Source: an uncultured Eubacteriales bacterium (lineage in GTDB: Bacteria; Bacillota; Clostridia; Oscillospirales; Acutalibacteraceae). Taken from it: DNA of 64,000 bases. Location of the stretch: contig CAKSQS010000002.1 of NCBI GenBank assembly GCA_934486705.1, positions 1-64,000 on the forward strand, in the 5' to 3' direction. Shown here piece after piece: positions 1 to 7,005 of this stretch (positions within the stretch are counted from its first letter, which is position 1; each line of letters starts with the position of its first letter). Under the pieces are notes generated by a model. That model was given only the letters and a program-made list of their open reading frames with translations, did not search any database and was not told the DNA's origin. The position numbers and the translations under genes were made by a program.

Positions 1-195
1 GTTGATAGACTCCGAAGTGCCGTCATAAGCCTTGACCGCCTCACTTAATACAAATTCCTTTGAAAACAGTCTTGTCGGGAAATTTATTTGACTGCCTGCA
101 AAATGCTTGTATAGCTTTGTTGTATTATCAAAGCCTATCAATTCACTTATCGCCTCGTAAACGCCGTTTAATACGGGCGTAATATTTTTGCTCAT
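1..195 (-). CDS. Mor transcription activator family-like protein, 3'-truncated by window edge
   Basis: A reading frame of 65 codons starts at the ATG whose complement is 193-195 and runs off the left edge. The start is supported by a GGTGGTGAT ribosome binding site just upstream. The N-terminal part reads like the Mor/CD3324-type family (pattern KLYKHFAGSQINFP), small helix-turn-helix proteins common in integrated elements of Firmicutes. This is family resemblance by eye; the C-terminal helix-turn-helix is outside the window. Its position next to a gene scrap and a duplicated tRNA 3' end fits a mobile-element boundary. Confidence 0.55.
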   Translation of the reverse strand, partial: MSKNITPVLNGVYEAISELIGFDNTTKLYKHFAGSQINFPTRLFSKEFVLSEAVKAYDGTSESIN

Positions 196-282
196 ACAAC
201 AAAATCACCACCGTTTTTGATTATAGATTTAATTGTAAATCTTTTCCACCGCCTTTTTCCACGCAGATTTCCAAAGCATTTT

Positions 283-406
283 TTATTCCCTTTGTTGATA
301 CGGTGCTTTATCGCTGATATAGGTATCCAACGCGAATTTTGCACCCATTCTGAAACCCACAATAAATGAGTCGAGGTTTGAATCGTCGGTTATTTCGCCG
401 TCCCTT
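283..406 (-). pseudogene. Short remnant of a small mobile-element-type gene
   Basis: On the minus strand an open stretch of about 40 codons ends at the stop complementing 283-285 and is closed upstream by an in-frame TAA near 406. It contains the pattern LDSFIVGFRMGAKFALD, typical of the C-terminus of small helical proteins found in integrated elements of Clostridia. No convincing start and ribosome binding site accompany it (an internal ATG before GAKFA is possible), so it is best read as a decayed 3' fragment. The family is not identified with certainty. Confidence 0.35.
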
Positions 407-451
407 TATTTAAGCTAACTGGTGGCAGGGGTAGGCTTTATTGCTTAGGGG

Positions 452-489
452 GTAAAAGAAAAACCGATACCCTAAAAAGGATATCGGAA
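452..489 (-). terminator. Rho-independent terminator, minus strand
   Basis: An inverted repeat (CCGATA at 464-469, TATCGG at 482-487, extended by CC/GG) has a T-rich tract on its minus-strand 3' side (complement of the A-rich run 452-463). It is a second stop signal downstream of tRNA-Gly, or marks the border of the element to the left. Confidence 0.5.
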
Positions 490-491
490 TA

Positions 492-507
492 TGGAGCGGG
501 TGATGGG
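492..507. repeat. Direct repeat of the tRNA-Gly 3' end (attachment-site-like)
   Basis: Positions 492-507 are identical over 16 bases to 677-692, which is the 3' end of tRNA-Gly including its encoded CCA. Tyrosine-recombinase elements commonly integrate into tRNA 3' ends and leave such duplications. Mobile-element-type genes lie directly to the left, but no integrase is visible, so this is a candidate att remnant only. The same stretch also carries an inverted T-arm-like copy at 618-633. Confidence 0.45.
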
Positions 508-640
508 TGAGGTTGCGAGCGCATCCTGCGGATGATACAGCGAGCAAAACGAAGCGCTGCGGTCGGCAGTTGCAAGCGGCAGCGCGGCAACCACGGGCAC
601 CGCAAGAGAGCGAACCGCGGGTTCGATTCCCATATTATCT

Positions 641-670
641 AAAAATAAAAAAGCCGCCTGAAAGCGACTT
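641..670 (-). terminator. Terminator of the tRNA-Gly transcript
   Basis: On the minus strand the sequence forms a 7-bp stem (AAGTCGC / GCGGCTT with one G-T wobble; plus-strand 651-657 and 664-670). A run of T residues follows (complement of 641-650). It starts seven bases after the tRNA CCA end. Confidence 0.7.
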
Positions 671-676
671 TTCTTT

Positions 677-751
677 TGGAGCGGGTGATGGGAATCGAAC
701 CCACACGACCAGCTTGGAAGGCTGGGATTCTAGCCATTGAACTACACCCGC
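677..751 (-). tRNA. tRNA-Gly (anticodon TCC)
   Basis: The minus strand folds as a complete cloverleaf. The acceptor stem is GCGGGTG/CACCCGC, the anticodon loop CTTCCAA gives anticodon TCC, the T-loop is GGTTCGATTCC, and the CCA end is encoded. The 3' terminal 16 bases are duplicated at 492-507. A promoter lies directly upstream and a terminator directly downstream, so it is a single-gene unit. Confidence 0.95.
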
Positions 752-766
752 ATCAGAACAAGAAAT

Positions 767-795
767 ATAATAACATAAAACAATAAAATAGTCAA
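767..795 (-). promoter_or_regulatory. Sigma-A promoter of tRNA-Gly
   Basis: Minus strand: -35 TTGACT (complement of 790-795), 17-bp spacer, -10 TATTAT (complement of 767-772). It is placed correctly for transcription of the tRNA beginning near 751. The remaining stretch to 957 holds no gene that I can support. Confidence 0.7.
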
Positions 796-956
796 TACTT
801 TTTTTGGAAAATTTAGTTTTAGCCGACGGTGCACAGTATATGCAAGCGGCATATTGTATTTTTCATGTCTCTTGCGGTACTGCTGTTCATAAGCTTTAAG
901 CTTTCGCCCTGTAAACGCATGGCTATATGGAAATGACATTTCAGGTTGATAGCATA

Positions 957-1000
957 AACCCGCAAAAAGCTGCCGAAAACACAACAACTTTTTGCGGGTT
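957..1000 (-). terminator. Stem-loop terminator downstream of flavodoxin
   Basis: A perfect 13-bp inverted repeat (957-969 and 988-1000) with an 18-base loop lies 16 bases beyond the flavodoxin stop codon. The T-tract on the minus strand is short, so termination may be imperfect. Confidence 0.6.
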
Positions 1001-1016
1001 AAATAGCTTTCGGGAA

Positions 1017-1439
1017 TTACGCTAAGGCCTTTCCGAGATTATTGCATTCGGTGAGTGCGTCCGCATCGGGCGCATCGTTGCATATTACAGAATCGCACGC
1101 CAAAACAGAGCCGTCTGCTTTGCAGGTTTCTTCCCAGTTACGCATCCATTCGCCGTCGCCCCAGCCGTATGAGCCGAAAAGTGCAATTTTCTTGCCTTTC
1201 AGCTTGCTTTCGCACGCTTCAAACATAGGTGCAAATTCGTCCTCTTCCAAAACCTCCGCTCCCATTGCGGGGCATCCGAAAGCAATAGCGTCAAACGAAT
1301 CCGCAAGCCCTGCCTCAAATTCCGCCGCGGTAAATACCGTAACCTCGGCTCCTGCCGCTTTGGCGCCCTCCGCTACGGCGTTTGCCATGGCCTCCGTGTT
1401 GCCGGTGCCGCTCCAATAAATTACAGCTGTTTTACTCAT
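1017..1439 (-). CDS. Flavodoxin (short-chain)
   Basis: Flavodoxins are small FMN-carrying cytoplasmic electron carriers that can replace ferredoxin when iron is scarce. The 140-residue protein has the phosphate-binding loop SGTGNTEAMA (residues 10-19). It also has the two isoalloxazine-contacting loops, FGCPAMG (54-60) and FGSYGWGDGEW (88-98), and its length is normal for clostridial flavodoxins. The ATG is preceded by AAAGGATG. It sits 30 bases downstream of the DUF3793 gene on the same strand and is probably co-transcribed. The shared promoter carries two inverted repeats resembling DtxR-family metal-repressor boxes, which would fit iron-responsive expression. A stem-loop follows the stop. 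Confidence 0.93.
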   Translation of the reverse strand: MSKTAVIYWSGTGNTEAMANAVAEGAKAAGAEVTVFTAAEFEAGLADSFDAIAFGCPAMGAEVLEEDEFAPMFEACESKLKGKKIALFGSYGWGDGEWMRNWEETCKADGSVLACDSVICNDAPDADALTECNNLGKALA

Positions 1440-1469
1440 AATAAGTACATCCTTTCAATTTAATATATA

Positions 1470-2021
1470 TCAATCGGCCACTGTCAGCCGCTCAATAGTT
1501 TGCCCTTTGGCAAATTGCTCCTTGTACGCTGTAGTGCATTTTTTATATTTTGTAAATGTCTTCTCGGCGCTTTCCTCGTCGGCGTAGACCTTCCAGCAGC
1601 CAACGCATTTGCACTTGTCACCCTTGTTTTTAATAAATCCGTTTACGTCGTCGGGCGGATAACCGAGGAACAGACCTACCTCGTGCGGGAACTCGGTATC
1701 TGTGGTCATTCGTCTTGCGAGCTGCGCTATACAGCCTTCGGGTGTGCGCATACCGTAGCCGCGCTTTTTAAGAATAGAATATGCAGTTTTGTTTTGTAAA
1801 TCCCTTAAAAGCATATACGGGCGGTAAATATATATCAATGCGTTTCTCCCGTTGTACCTGAGCGGAAGAACGCGCAGACCCTTTTCGCGCAGCCGCCTGT
1901 TCCAACTGCGCACTGCGGCGCGCATCTCGCTTATGCTTGCGTAGGGGTATAAAAACATACTTCCCGTTTTAATGGCTGCAAGCGTGGGGGAGCACTGCTC
2001 AATCAGTATCTTTTCAGACAA
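1470..2021 (-). CDS. DUF3793 family protein
   Basis: Protein of 183 residues matching the DUF3793 pattern: HEVGLFLGYPPDDV at residues 113-126, then a cysteine-containing segment (Cys137, Cys139, Cys142, Cys162) around CWKVY. The biochemical role is unknown. As I recall, members often sit beside flavodoxin or ferrous-iron genes in Clostridia, and the four cysteines could bind metal or a cluster (inference). The start is a TTG (complement of 2019-2021) preceded by GTGAGGAAA at good spacing; no ATG fits better. First gene of a two-gene unit with flavodoxin, behind a strong promoter with two inverted repeats. Confidence 0.85.
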   Translation of the reverse strand: MSEKILIEQCSPTLAAIKTGSMFLYPYASISEMRAAVRSWNRRLREKGLRVLPLRYNGRNALIYIYRPYMLLRDLQNKTAYSILKKRGYGMRTPEGCIAQLARRMTTDTEFPHEVGLFLGYPPDDVNGFIKNKGDKCKCVGCWKVYADEESAEKTFTKYKKCTTAYKEQFAKGQTIERLTVAD

Positions 2022-2056
2022 GACGATTTCCTCACTTAATAAAATTTCAAGTTTCG

Positions 2057-2072
2057 GTTAGCGGCTGCTAAC
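2057..2072. promoter_or_regulatory. Inverted repeat, candidate DtxR/IdeR-type operator (leader copy)
   Basis: Perfect 6-bp arms, GTTAGC-N4-GCTAAC, lie in the untranslated leader of the DUF3793-flavodoxin unit. The arms resemble the TTAG...CTAA core of iron- or manganese-dependent DtxR-family boxes. A second copy lies 46 bp upstream at 2103-2118. Confidence 0.55.
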
Positions 2073-2102
2073 TGTATTGCCTTAAATCAGCCGCGCCCAT
2101 CA

Positions 2103-2118
2103 GTTAGGCACGGCTAAC
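2103..2118. promoter_or_regulatory. Inverted repeat, candidate DtxR/IdeR-type operator (start-site copy)
   Basis: GTTAG-N6-CTAAC (6-bp arms if the flanking A/T at 2102 and 2119 are counted) begins ten bases downstream of the -10 box and covers the expected transcription start. A repressor bound here would block the promoter. Confidence 0.55.
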
Positions 2119-2127
2119 TCCGTGATT

Positions 2128-2156
2128 ATATTATCACACAGTGCTTTATATGTCAA
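2128..2156 (-). promoter_or_regulatory. Sigma-A promoter of the DUF3793-flavodoxin unit
   Basis: Minus strand: perfect -35 TTGACA (complement of 2151-2156), 17-bp spacer, -10 TAATAT (complement of 2128-2133). Expected start near 2121, inside or next to the operator at 2103-2118. Confidence 0.8.
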
Positions 2157-2194
2157 GTATAAATTTAAGATTTTCCATATTTATACAAGCGGTA

Positions 2195-2223
2195 TTGACA
2201 GCTTTCAGGCTGCGTGATATAAT
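2195..2223 (+). promoter_or_regulatory. Consensus sigma-A promoter upstream of DUF6198 gene
   Basis: Perfect TTGACA (2195-2200), 17-bp spacer and perfect TATAAT (2218-2223). Transcription would begin near 2230, leaving a leader of about 140 bases before the ATG at 2373, interrupted by a terminator-like hairpin. Confidence 0.8.
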
Positions 2224-2288
2224 TAGCAAAGTTATACAGCGTATTAGTAAAATCGGTATGGATTTTTCTGAGCTGTTCCGCTCGTTTT

Positions 2289-2324
2289 TCGCCATACACT
2301 CGGCAAGAGTGTATGGCGATTTTT
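2289..2324 (+). terminator. Leader terminator / attenuator (or end of a ~95-nt small RNA)
   Basis: A perfect 13-bp stem (2289-2301 with 2307-2319), 5-base loop and five T residues form a textbook intrinsic terminator. It lies between a consensus promoter and the downstream gene. Either the promoter makes a short RNA of about 95 bases, or the gene is controlled by attenuation. I do not recognise a known riboswitch class in 2230-2288. Confidence 0.75.
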
Positions 2325-2372
2325 ATAGGGAAAATATATCACTCGTATTCTTGCAGAGGGGAAGTATAAAAA

Positions 2373-3083
2373 ATGAAAAAAATCACTGTTTCGAGCGAGC
2401 TAATTTACATTCTTGCCGTTATCCTGCTGTCGCTTGCCGTGGCAATTCTTACGTCGGCAAATTTCGGTATATCCATGATTGTTGCGCCCGCATATCTGCT
2501 CAGCCTGAAAATCGGCGTAATCACTTTCGGTCAAGCCGAATATATTGTTCAGGCGTGCGTGTTTGTTGCGCTGTGCGTAGTTTTAAAAGGGTTCAGACCC
2601 ATATATCTGATGTCATTTTTTACTTGCCTTATTTACGGTGCTGTTTTGGACCTGTGGCGCAGGCTTCCGTGCTTTGACCCGTCGGTGACCGCTCCCGGCA
2701 GTATGAGCCTGTATTTAAGAATACCAATGTTTATTACAGGGGTTTTGTTGACTGCTTTTTCGGTTGCTCTTTTCTTCAAAACATACTTCTATCCGCAGGT
2801 GTACGACTTTTTTGTAAAAACCGTCTCACGGAAATACGGCGTTAAGCTGCCCGTTTTTAAAACGGCTTTCGATCTTTCCTGCCTTACCGTCGGTGTAATA
2901 ATGTCATTTTGCTTTTTCGGCAAGCTCACCGCAATAAGCTGGGGAACACTTATAATGGCGCTTTTCAACGGCAGTTTAATCGGCTTTTTCTCACGGTTGC
3001 TTGACCGTGCGTTTGAATTTCGCCCGTGTTTTGAAAAATTCGCAGTCCGCTTTGAAACGGGCAAAAAGAAAAACCCCGCTTAA
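2373..3083 (+). CDS. DUF6198/YitT-like integral membrane protein
   Basis: Protein of 236 residues with about five hydrophobic helices (roughly 9-28, 55-75, 80-97, 115-138, 165-215). The N-terminal segment with FGISMIVAPAYLL followed by FGQAEYIVQ resembles the YczE/YitT-like membrane proteins now grouped as DUF6198. Function is unknown; a transport role is usually assumed. The ATG follows a strong GAGGGGAAG ribosome binding site. Expression is probably attenuated, because an intrinsic terminator sits between its consensus promoter and the start. The stop codon lies inside a hairpin that separates it from the convergent tRNA-Lys. Confidence 0.75.
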   Translation: MKKITVSSELIYILAVILLSLAVAILTSANFGISMIVAPAYLLSLKIGVITFGQAEYIVQACVFVALCVVLKGFRPIYLMSFFTCLIYGAVLDLWRRLPCFDPSVTAPGSMSLYLRIPMFITGVLLTAFSVALFFKTYFYPQVYDFFVKTVSRKYGVKLPVFKTAFDLSCLTVGVIMSFCFFGKLTAISWGTLIMALFNGSLIGFFSRLLDRAFEFRPCFEKFAVRFETGKKKNPA

Positions 3084-3097
3084 AAAGCGAGGTTTTT
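3069..3097. terminator. Bidirectional terminator between DUF6198 gene and tRNA-Lys
   Basis: A-rich and T-rich flanks surround a stem pairing 3069-3081 with 3085-3097 (one mismatch). It overlaps the stop codon of the DUF6198 gene and begins three bases beyond the tRNA-Lys CCA, serving both converging transcripts. Confidence 0.75.
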
Positions 3098-3099
3098 GC

Positions 3100-3175
3100 T
3101 GGTGATCCATCGGGGATTCGAACCCCGGACACCTTGATTAAAAGTCAAGTGCTCTGCCAACTGAGCTAATGAATC
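3100..3175 (-). tRNA. tRNA-Lys (anticodon TTT)
   Basis: The minus strand gives a 76-base cloverleaf. The acceptor stem is GATTCAT/ATGGATC (one T-G pair), the anticodon loop CTTTTAA gives TTT, the T-arm is CGGGGTTCGAATCCCCG, and the CCA is encoded. A consensus promoter lies directly upstream. Confidence 0.96.
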
Positions 3176-3192
3176 GTTTGGACAGCTTTATT

Positions 3193-3221
3193 ATTATAGC
3201 AATGTTTGCACTGTATGTCAA
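3193..3221 (-). promoter_or_regulatory. Sigma-A promoter of tRNA-Lys
   Basis: Minus strand: TTGACA (complement of 3216-3221), 17-bp spacer, TATAAT (complement of 3193-3198); both hexamers are perfect. Confidence 0.85.
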
Positions 3222-3310
3222 GAAAAAAATTACATTTGGAGTATTTTTTTTAAAACGCCGATTCTGTTACTCGGAAAGCGGTTAAAATCGGGAATATTTT
3301 ACATAGATAC

Positions 3311-3347
3311 AAAAGCCCCGCTTTAAGACGTAGATCAAAAAGCGGGG
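3311..3347 (-). terminator. Terminator of spoVT
   Basis: The stem pairs CCCCGCTTT (3316-3324) with AAAGCGGGG (3339-3347) around a 14-base loop. On the minus strand it is followed by CTTTTG. It lies about 50 bases beyond the spoVT stop. Confidence 0.75.
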
Positions 3348-3394
3348 GATAGGGAAGGTCACCCTTAATTTCAGGGTATAACATCTAAATAATT

Positions 3395-3928
3395 TTACTG
3401 TTCAAGCTGTTTTCCCAAAAAGGACGCCGCAACCGAAGCTAACTTTATATCGCTGTCGCTCGGGGTATCGCCCTTGTCGGAGGAAAGCACCACTGCGCCG
3501 CTTACGTCGCCGGAAATCAGTATGGGTGCCGCAACGGCTATTTTTTGGTCTATGCCTTCAATTGCCGGGTTGTGCTCGCCTTTTTTAAATACCTCAACGC
3601 GCCGACCTTCCATTATATCTTCAACCGTTTGCGTCACCCTGCGCTCGAGCACTTCTTTTTTTGAAACACCCGCCGCCGCTATGCAGTGGTCGCGGTCGCA
3701 TATAAGAACATTGAGGTCGGTGGCGTCGTTAAGTGCCTCGGCGTATTGAGTGGCAATATTTGACAGCTCGCCTATAGGCGAGTATTTTTTAAAAATAACC
3801 TCGCCGCTTGCATTTGTGTAAATTTCCAGCGGGTCGCCTTCACGAATACGCATTGTACGGCGGATTTCCTTCGGTATAACGACCCTGCCCAGATCGTCTA
3901 TTCTTCTTACAATTCCGGTGGCTTTCAT
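3395..3928 (-). CDS. spoVT: Stage V sporulation protein T (AbrB-type regulator)
   Basis: SpoVT is a forespore transcription factor that tunes sigma-G-dependent genes during sporulation. The 177-residue protein has the N-terminal AbrB swapped-hairpin DNA-binding domain (residues 1-50; motif GIVRRIDDLGRVVIPKEIRR) and a C-terminal GAF-like domain (about 56-177), which is the standard SpoVT length and layout. The ATG is preceded by AAAGGAG. It is a monocistronic unit with its own promoter and terminator. Its presence argues for an endospore-forming lineage. Confidence 0.96.
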   Translation of the reverse strand: MKATGIVRRIDDLGRVVIPKEIRRTMRIREGDPLEIYTNASGEVIFKKYSPIGELSNIATQYAEALNDATDLNVLICDRDHCIAAAGVSKKEVLERRVTQTVEDIMEGRRVEVFKKGEHNPAIEGIDQKIAVAAPILISGDVSGAVVLSSDKGDTPSDSDIKLASVAASFLGKQLEQ

Positions 3929-3980
3929 ATATTAAAATCTCCTTTTTAAAGTCGTGTTGTTATTATTTGTAAGGAGAGAT

Positions 3981-4010
3981 AATATATTCATATTTAATTT
4001 GTTTTGTCAA
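3981..4010 (-). promoter_or_regulatory. Promoter of spoVT
   Basis: Minus strand: TTGACA (complement of 4005-4010), 18-bp spacer, TATATT (complement of 3981-3986). It looks like a vegetative promoter. I could not make out a convincing sigma-G promoter, which this gene often has in other species. Confidence 0.55.
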
Positions 4011-4018
4011 CAAATAAA

Positions 4019-5752
4019 TTATTTGATTTTTTCAATTGCAAGAGCAATATCTTTTGTAAATTCGGGCGGAGCAATGCGTATAAAGCGACCTTTTATTTTG
4101 GTGCGTTCGGTTTTGAAAAATGTGCCGGTGTAGGTATCAAACCAACGTATAAGATACTCGCCGTTTTCAAGGAACAGCTCCATTGTAACATCGGTTATTT
4201 TAACCGGCTCTGGATTTTTTACGGTATAGCAGGAATCGTATATCCAAAGATACGCGTAATCTGCGCCGTTATAGCCCAACACATCCGCCCGAGGGTGGTT
4301 GAGTGCCAGCCGCTCTCTTGATACAAAGCGTTGGTGCGGGTCGGCTCGCGGAATGAGCGCGGCAAAATCCGCCGCGGGAGCAAAATCGCGGTAGGAATAA
4401 TAAATATCGTCCGTGCCGTTTGTGTATAAGTCCCATTCTTCCCAAAACCATTCCATTGCGGTGGCAGGGGTGTTTGCCATAAGCCCCGCCCAAAGCTGGC
4501 AGTGCCGCGCAACGTAGTGGGTAAAGGGATGATATGCGTCGTAGCCCGATTCTTCCATCATAATCGGTCGGTCAAAATCGTGGAAAGCAAGGTAGGCTTC
4601 GTGCGCTATCATTTTTACGTTGCCGGGGTCGCCGTAGCGGTGCATATTTATATAATCGAATATATCGTCGAATATCAGGGGGTAGCGGTTGACTGAGGAT
4701 GATGTGGTGACCATATGCGGGTGCGCGTCCGTTTTGCGCAGGAACTCTGTCATTTCGTGATGCCATGCGCGTATAGCGTCGGGGTCGCCGTCGGTGAAAT
4801 TGACTTCGTTGAAAAGCTCCCAGGTGAAAATATTGCGGGAATAGCCGTAACGCGCCGTAATATAGCGCAAATACTGCTTTGCTTCCTTAATGCAGCGCGG
4901 GTTTGTGAAGAAATCTCCCGGATTTTCAAGATAACCGTGCGGATTTTTCGCATTAAAGGCGTTGTATTCCCAGGCGGTATTCGCTCCGCCGTCGTTAAAC
5001 ATTCCGTGGTAATAAAACACCATTACGGAGTATATTTCGTTTTCTTCCATAATTTTCATTAAATCGTCAAGCCTTGCGGCGCGGTTTAAAACCGATGAAA
5101 AATCGTCGGTTCGGCTGTTTTTGCCGAAAAAGCCTAAATCCCACTCGGCGGAAAGCCAAATGCGCGACCAGTTAGCCTTAAACATATGCATTTTTTCAAA
5201 AATTCTGCGGTGCATATCAAGCGTTTCGGGCGAGGTGCGCTCTTTCCAATTGATTTTTTCGCCCCAGCATACGTTTTGCCCTATAGGGGTAAATATTTCG
5301 CCGTTCTCAAACTGAAACGCCTTGTGCAGGCTTTTTTCAACGCCTATAAAGCCGCGCGTATCCTCAGCCTCGGCGGCGGAAAAATCAAAGCTTATTTTGC
5401 CGGTTTCCGCATTATTTTCAAAGAGCGCTATTTCGCCGGAATACCTGCCCTGCAGGGTGGGGGTAATGCGCGCACGCCATACGGGCTCGGCGGCGGGATC
5501 GAGCGTATATACGCCGTTTTCATCAATATTTACCTTACGATAGATAAAGCATGGGTGTGTGCGCGTTTTACCGTCGGGTGCGGAATATGTAAAATCAAGC
5601 CGCAGGGAATCGGGGTCGAACGCATTACCGACAGCTCCCTCAACCGTAATTTCAAATTCCGCCAATTTGTAAGCGGTAATTTTTTCGGTAAGGCAGACGA
5701 TTTTTTTGATTTTGCCGTTATCGGCGTTTTTTTTGAAACACATAGCTTTCAC
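4019..5752 (-). CDS. DUF5060 domain glycoside hydrolase, clan GH-A, cytoplasmic
   Basis: Protein of 577 residues: an N-terminal DUF5060-type beta-sandwich (about 15-125) followed by a TIM-barrel glycosidase domain (about 145-480) and a C-terminal beta segment. Clan GH-A signatures are present: WELFNEVNF with acid/base Glu316, and PIMMEESGYD with nucleophile at Glu400 or Glu401. There is no signal peptide, so it should act on imported oligosaccharides. Substrate cannot be read from the sequence. The start is GTG (complement of 5750-5752) after AAAGGAT; the next in-frame ATG (5743) lies too far from that site. Transcribed divergently from the SGNH gene behind its own promoter. Confidence 0.8.
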   Translation of the reverse strand: MKAMCFKKNADNGKIKKIVCLTEKITAYKLAEFEITVEGAVGNAFDPDSLRLDFTYSAPDGKTRTHPCFIYRKVNIDENGVYTLDPAAEPVWRARITPTLQGRYSGEIALFENNAETGKISFDFSAAEAEDTRGFIGVEKSLHKAFQFENGEIFTPIGQNVCWGEKINWKERTSPETLDMHRRIFEKMHMFKANWSRIWLSAEWDLGFFGKNSRTDDFSSVLNRAARLDDLMKIMEENEIYSVMVFYYHGMFNDGGANTAWEYNAFNAKNPHGYLENPGDFFTNPRCIKEAKQYLRYITARYGYSRNIFTWELFNEVNFTDGDPDAIRAWHHEMTEFLRKTDAHPHMVTTSSSVNRYPLIFDDIFDYINMHRYGDPGNVKMIAHEAYLAFHDFDRPIMMEESGYDAYHPFTHYVARHCQLWAGLMANTPATAMEWFWEEWDLYTNGTDDIYYSYRDFAPAADFAALIPRADPHQRFVSRERLALNHPRADVLGYNGADYAYLWIYDSCYTVKNPEPVKITDVTMELFLENGEYLIRWFDTYTGTFFKTERTKIKGRFIRIAPPEFTKDIALAIEKIK

Positions 5753-5776
5753 CGTATCCTTTTATATTTTAGGGTT

Positions 5777-5806
5777 AATATAACAGGCTTTATGAGCGCC
5801 TGTCAA
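5777..5806 (-). promoter_or_regulatory. Promoter of the DUF5060 hydrolase gene
   Basis: Minus strand: TTGACA (complement of 5801-5806), 18-bp spacer, TATATT (complement of 5777-5782), about 25 bases upstream of the GTG start. Confidence 0.7.
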
Positions 5807-5827
5807 TAGCGTGTGAGCAATTGGGGG

Positions 5828-5888
5828 ATATTTTATACTTTACAGACTTATTTTTTGTATTTTAAAAAGATATTCAACGTGCTATAAT
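5828..5888 (+). promoter_or_regulatory. Promoter with candidate AraC-type activator site upstream of SGNH gene
   Basis: An extended -10 (TGC then TATAAT, 5883-5888) has no good -35 box, which suggests activator dependence. The 14-base motif at 5828-5841 (ATATTTTATACTTT) recurs exactly at 8036-8049 in front of the large operon, at nearly the same distance from its -10 (41 versus 40 intervening bases). It is a plausible site for the AraC-family regulator encoded between the two promoters. Confidence 0.55.
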
Positions 5889-5910
5889 GAATTGAAAGGG
5901 GGAATACCTT

Positions 5911-7005
5911 ATGGGAAAATTGACTTTAACGGCGGAGATGCTCGGACGCTCGCGCCTGTTTGACGGCAACCCTTACAGACTTGCAAAGCTTTTTGAAAAA
6001 GCGCGGCGCGGCGAAAAAATAACGTATGTCGCACTCGGCGGTTCTATTACGCAAAGATACAATGCTTCTTCTGCCGAGCTGTGCTATGCGGCGCTTATTG
6101 CAAAATGGCTTGGCAATACCTTCGGCAATGCCGAAACGGAATATATTAACGCGGGAATAGGCGCTACGGGCTCGCTTATTGCGCTGCACAGGCTGAAACG
6201 CGATGTTTTGGCGTACAAGCCCGACCTTGTTACGGTTGAATTTGCGGTAAATGAGGGCAGCTCGGATTTTATTACCGAGGTTTACGATAACTTGATAGCA
6301 AATATTTTAAACTCAGGCAGTAAGCCCGCGGTTGTTTCAATATGTATGGTCAATTCGCGCGGCGGCAGCGCGCAGGACTCGCACGAAAAGGTTTGCCGCT
6401 ATTACGGCGTGCCGCTTATAAGCTATAAAAACGCGGTGTGGCAGGAAATTGAGGCGGGTAGGCTTTCATGGAGCGATGTTTCAGATGACCTTGTGCACCC
6501 GAACGACGCGGCGCACGCGCTTACCGCGCAGCTTGTTACCGATTATTTCAAGAGTGTTCTAAGGCTTGAGCCGAAAGATATGGCAGAGCATATTCTGTCA
6601 TCTCCTCTTATAAACTCCGATTATAAAAACGCGGCAATGTATTACACGGGGGATATTACGCCGCTTTCCATCGGCTGCTTTACGGTGGATAAGGTTGACC
6701 TTAATAAAATGCCGAACGGCTGGGTGGCGTATGAAAACGGTGCGCCGCTGATTTTTGAATTTGAAAATTGCCGACGTATTTATATTCTGTTTGAGCGCAC
6801 CAATAAGGGCGACGGCGGCAGGGCGGAGGTGCTGGCGGGTGAACGCCGCACCGTGCTTGATGCGGATTTTAAGGACGGCTGGGGAGTTTACTCAAATCAC
6901 GAGCTTGTTTTTAAAGCCGAAAGCCCCGAAAGGGTCAGACTTGAAATAAAGCCGACGCTTGAAAAAGGCAGACATTTTGCGGTTGCGGGTATAATGGTAT
7001 CTTAA
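5911..7005 (+). CDS. SGNH/GDSL-family carbohydrate esterase, cytoplasmic
   Basis: Protein of 364 residues with the SGNH blocks in order: GGSIT with Ser45, NAGIGATGS with Gly85/87, FAVNE with Asn114, and DDLVHPND with Asp193 and His196. A C-terminal beta-rich part (about 240-364) follows. Family members remove acetyl or similar groups from sugars; the exact substrate is unknown. No signal peptide. The ATG follows AAAGGGGG. It converges on, and overlaps by a few bases, the AraC-family gene. The 14-base motif shared with the 27-kb operon promoter suggests both are under one activator. Confidence 0.85.
   Translation: MGKLTLTAEMLGRSRLFDGNPYRLAKLFEKARRGEKITYVALGGSITQRYNASSAELCYAALIAKWLGNTFGNAETEYINAGIGATGSLIALHRLKRDVLAYKPDLVTVEFAVNEGSSDFITEVYDNLIANILNSGSKPAVVSICMVNSRGGSAQDSHEKVCRYYGVPLISYKNAVWQEIEAGRLSWSDVSDDLVHPNDAAHALTAQLVTDYFKSVLRLEPKDMAEHILSSPLINSDYKNAAMYYTGDITPLSIGCFTVDKVDLNKMPNGWVAYENGAPLIFEFENCRRIYILFERTNKGDGGRAEVLAGERRTVLDADFKDGWGVYSNHELVFKAESPERVRLEIKPTLEKGRHFAVAGIMVS

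Noticed and set aside
507..740. A 77-codon plus-strand frame with a GDGNRTH-like end
   Set aside because: It runs through the terminator and tRNA-Gly in antisense. This translation is a familiar artefact of antisense tRNA sequence.
742..987. An 81-codon minus-strand frame with a hydrophobic C-terminus
   Set aside because: It overlaps the tRNA-Gly promoter region, has no clear ribosome binding site, and ends in low-complexity AT-rich sequence.
1042..1419. Open frame antisense to flavodoxin
   Set aside because: Serine/alanine-rich shadow of a well-supported gene on the opposite strand.
2141..2677. A 178-codon plus-strand frame overlapping the DUF6198 gene
   Set aside because: It starts upstream of the promoter, crosses the leader terminator and has no family resemblance. 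The frame at 2373 has the ribosome binding site and membrane helices.
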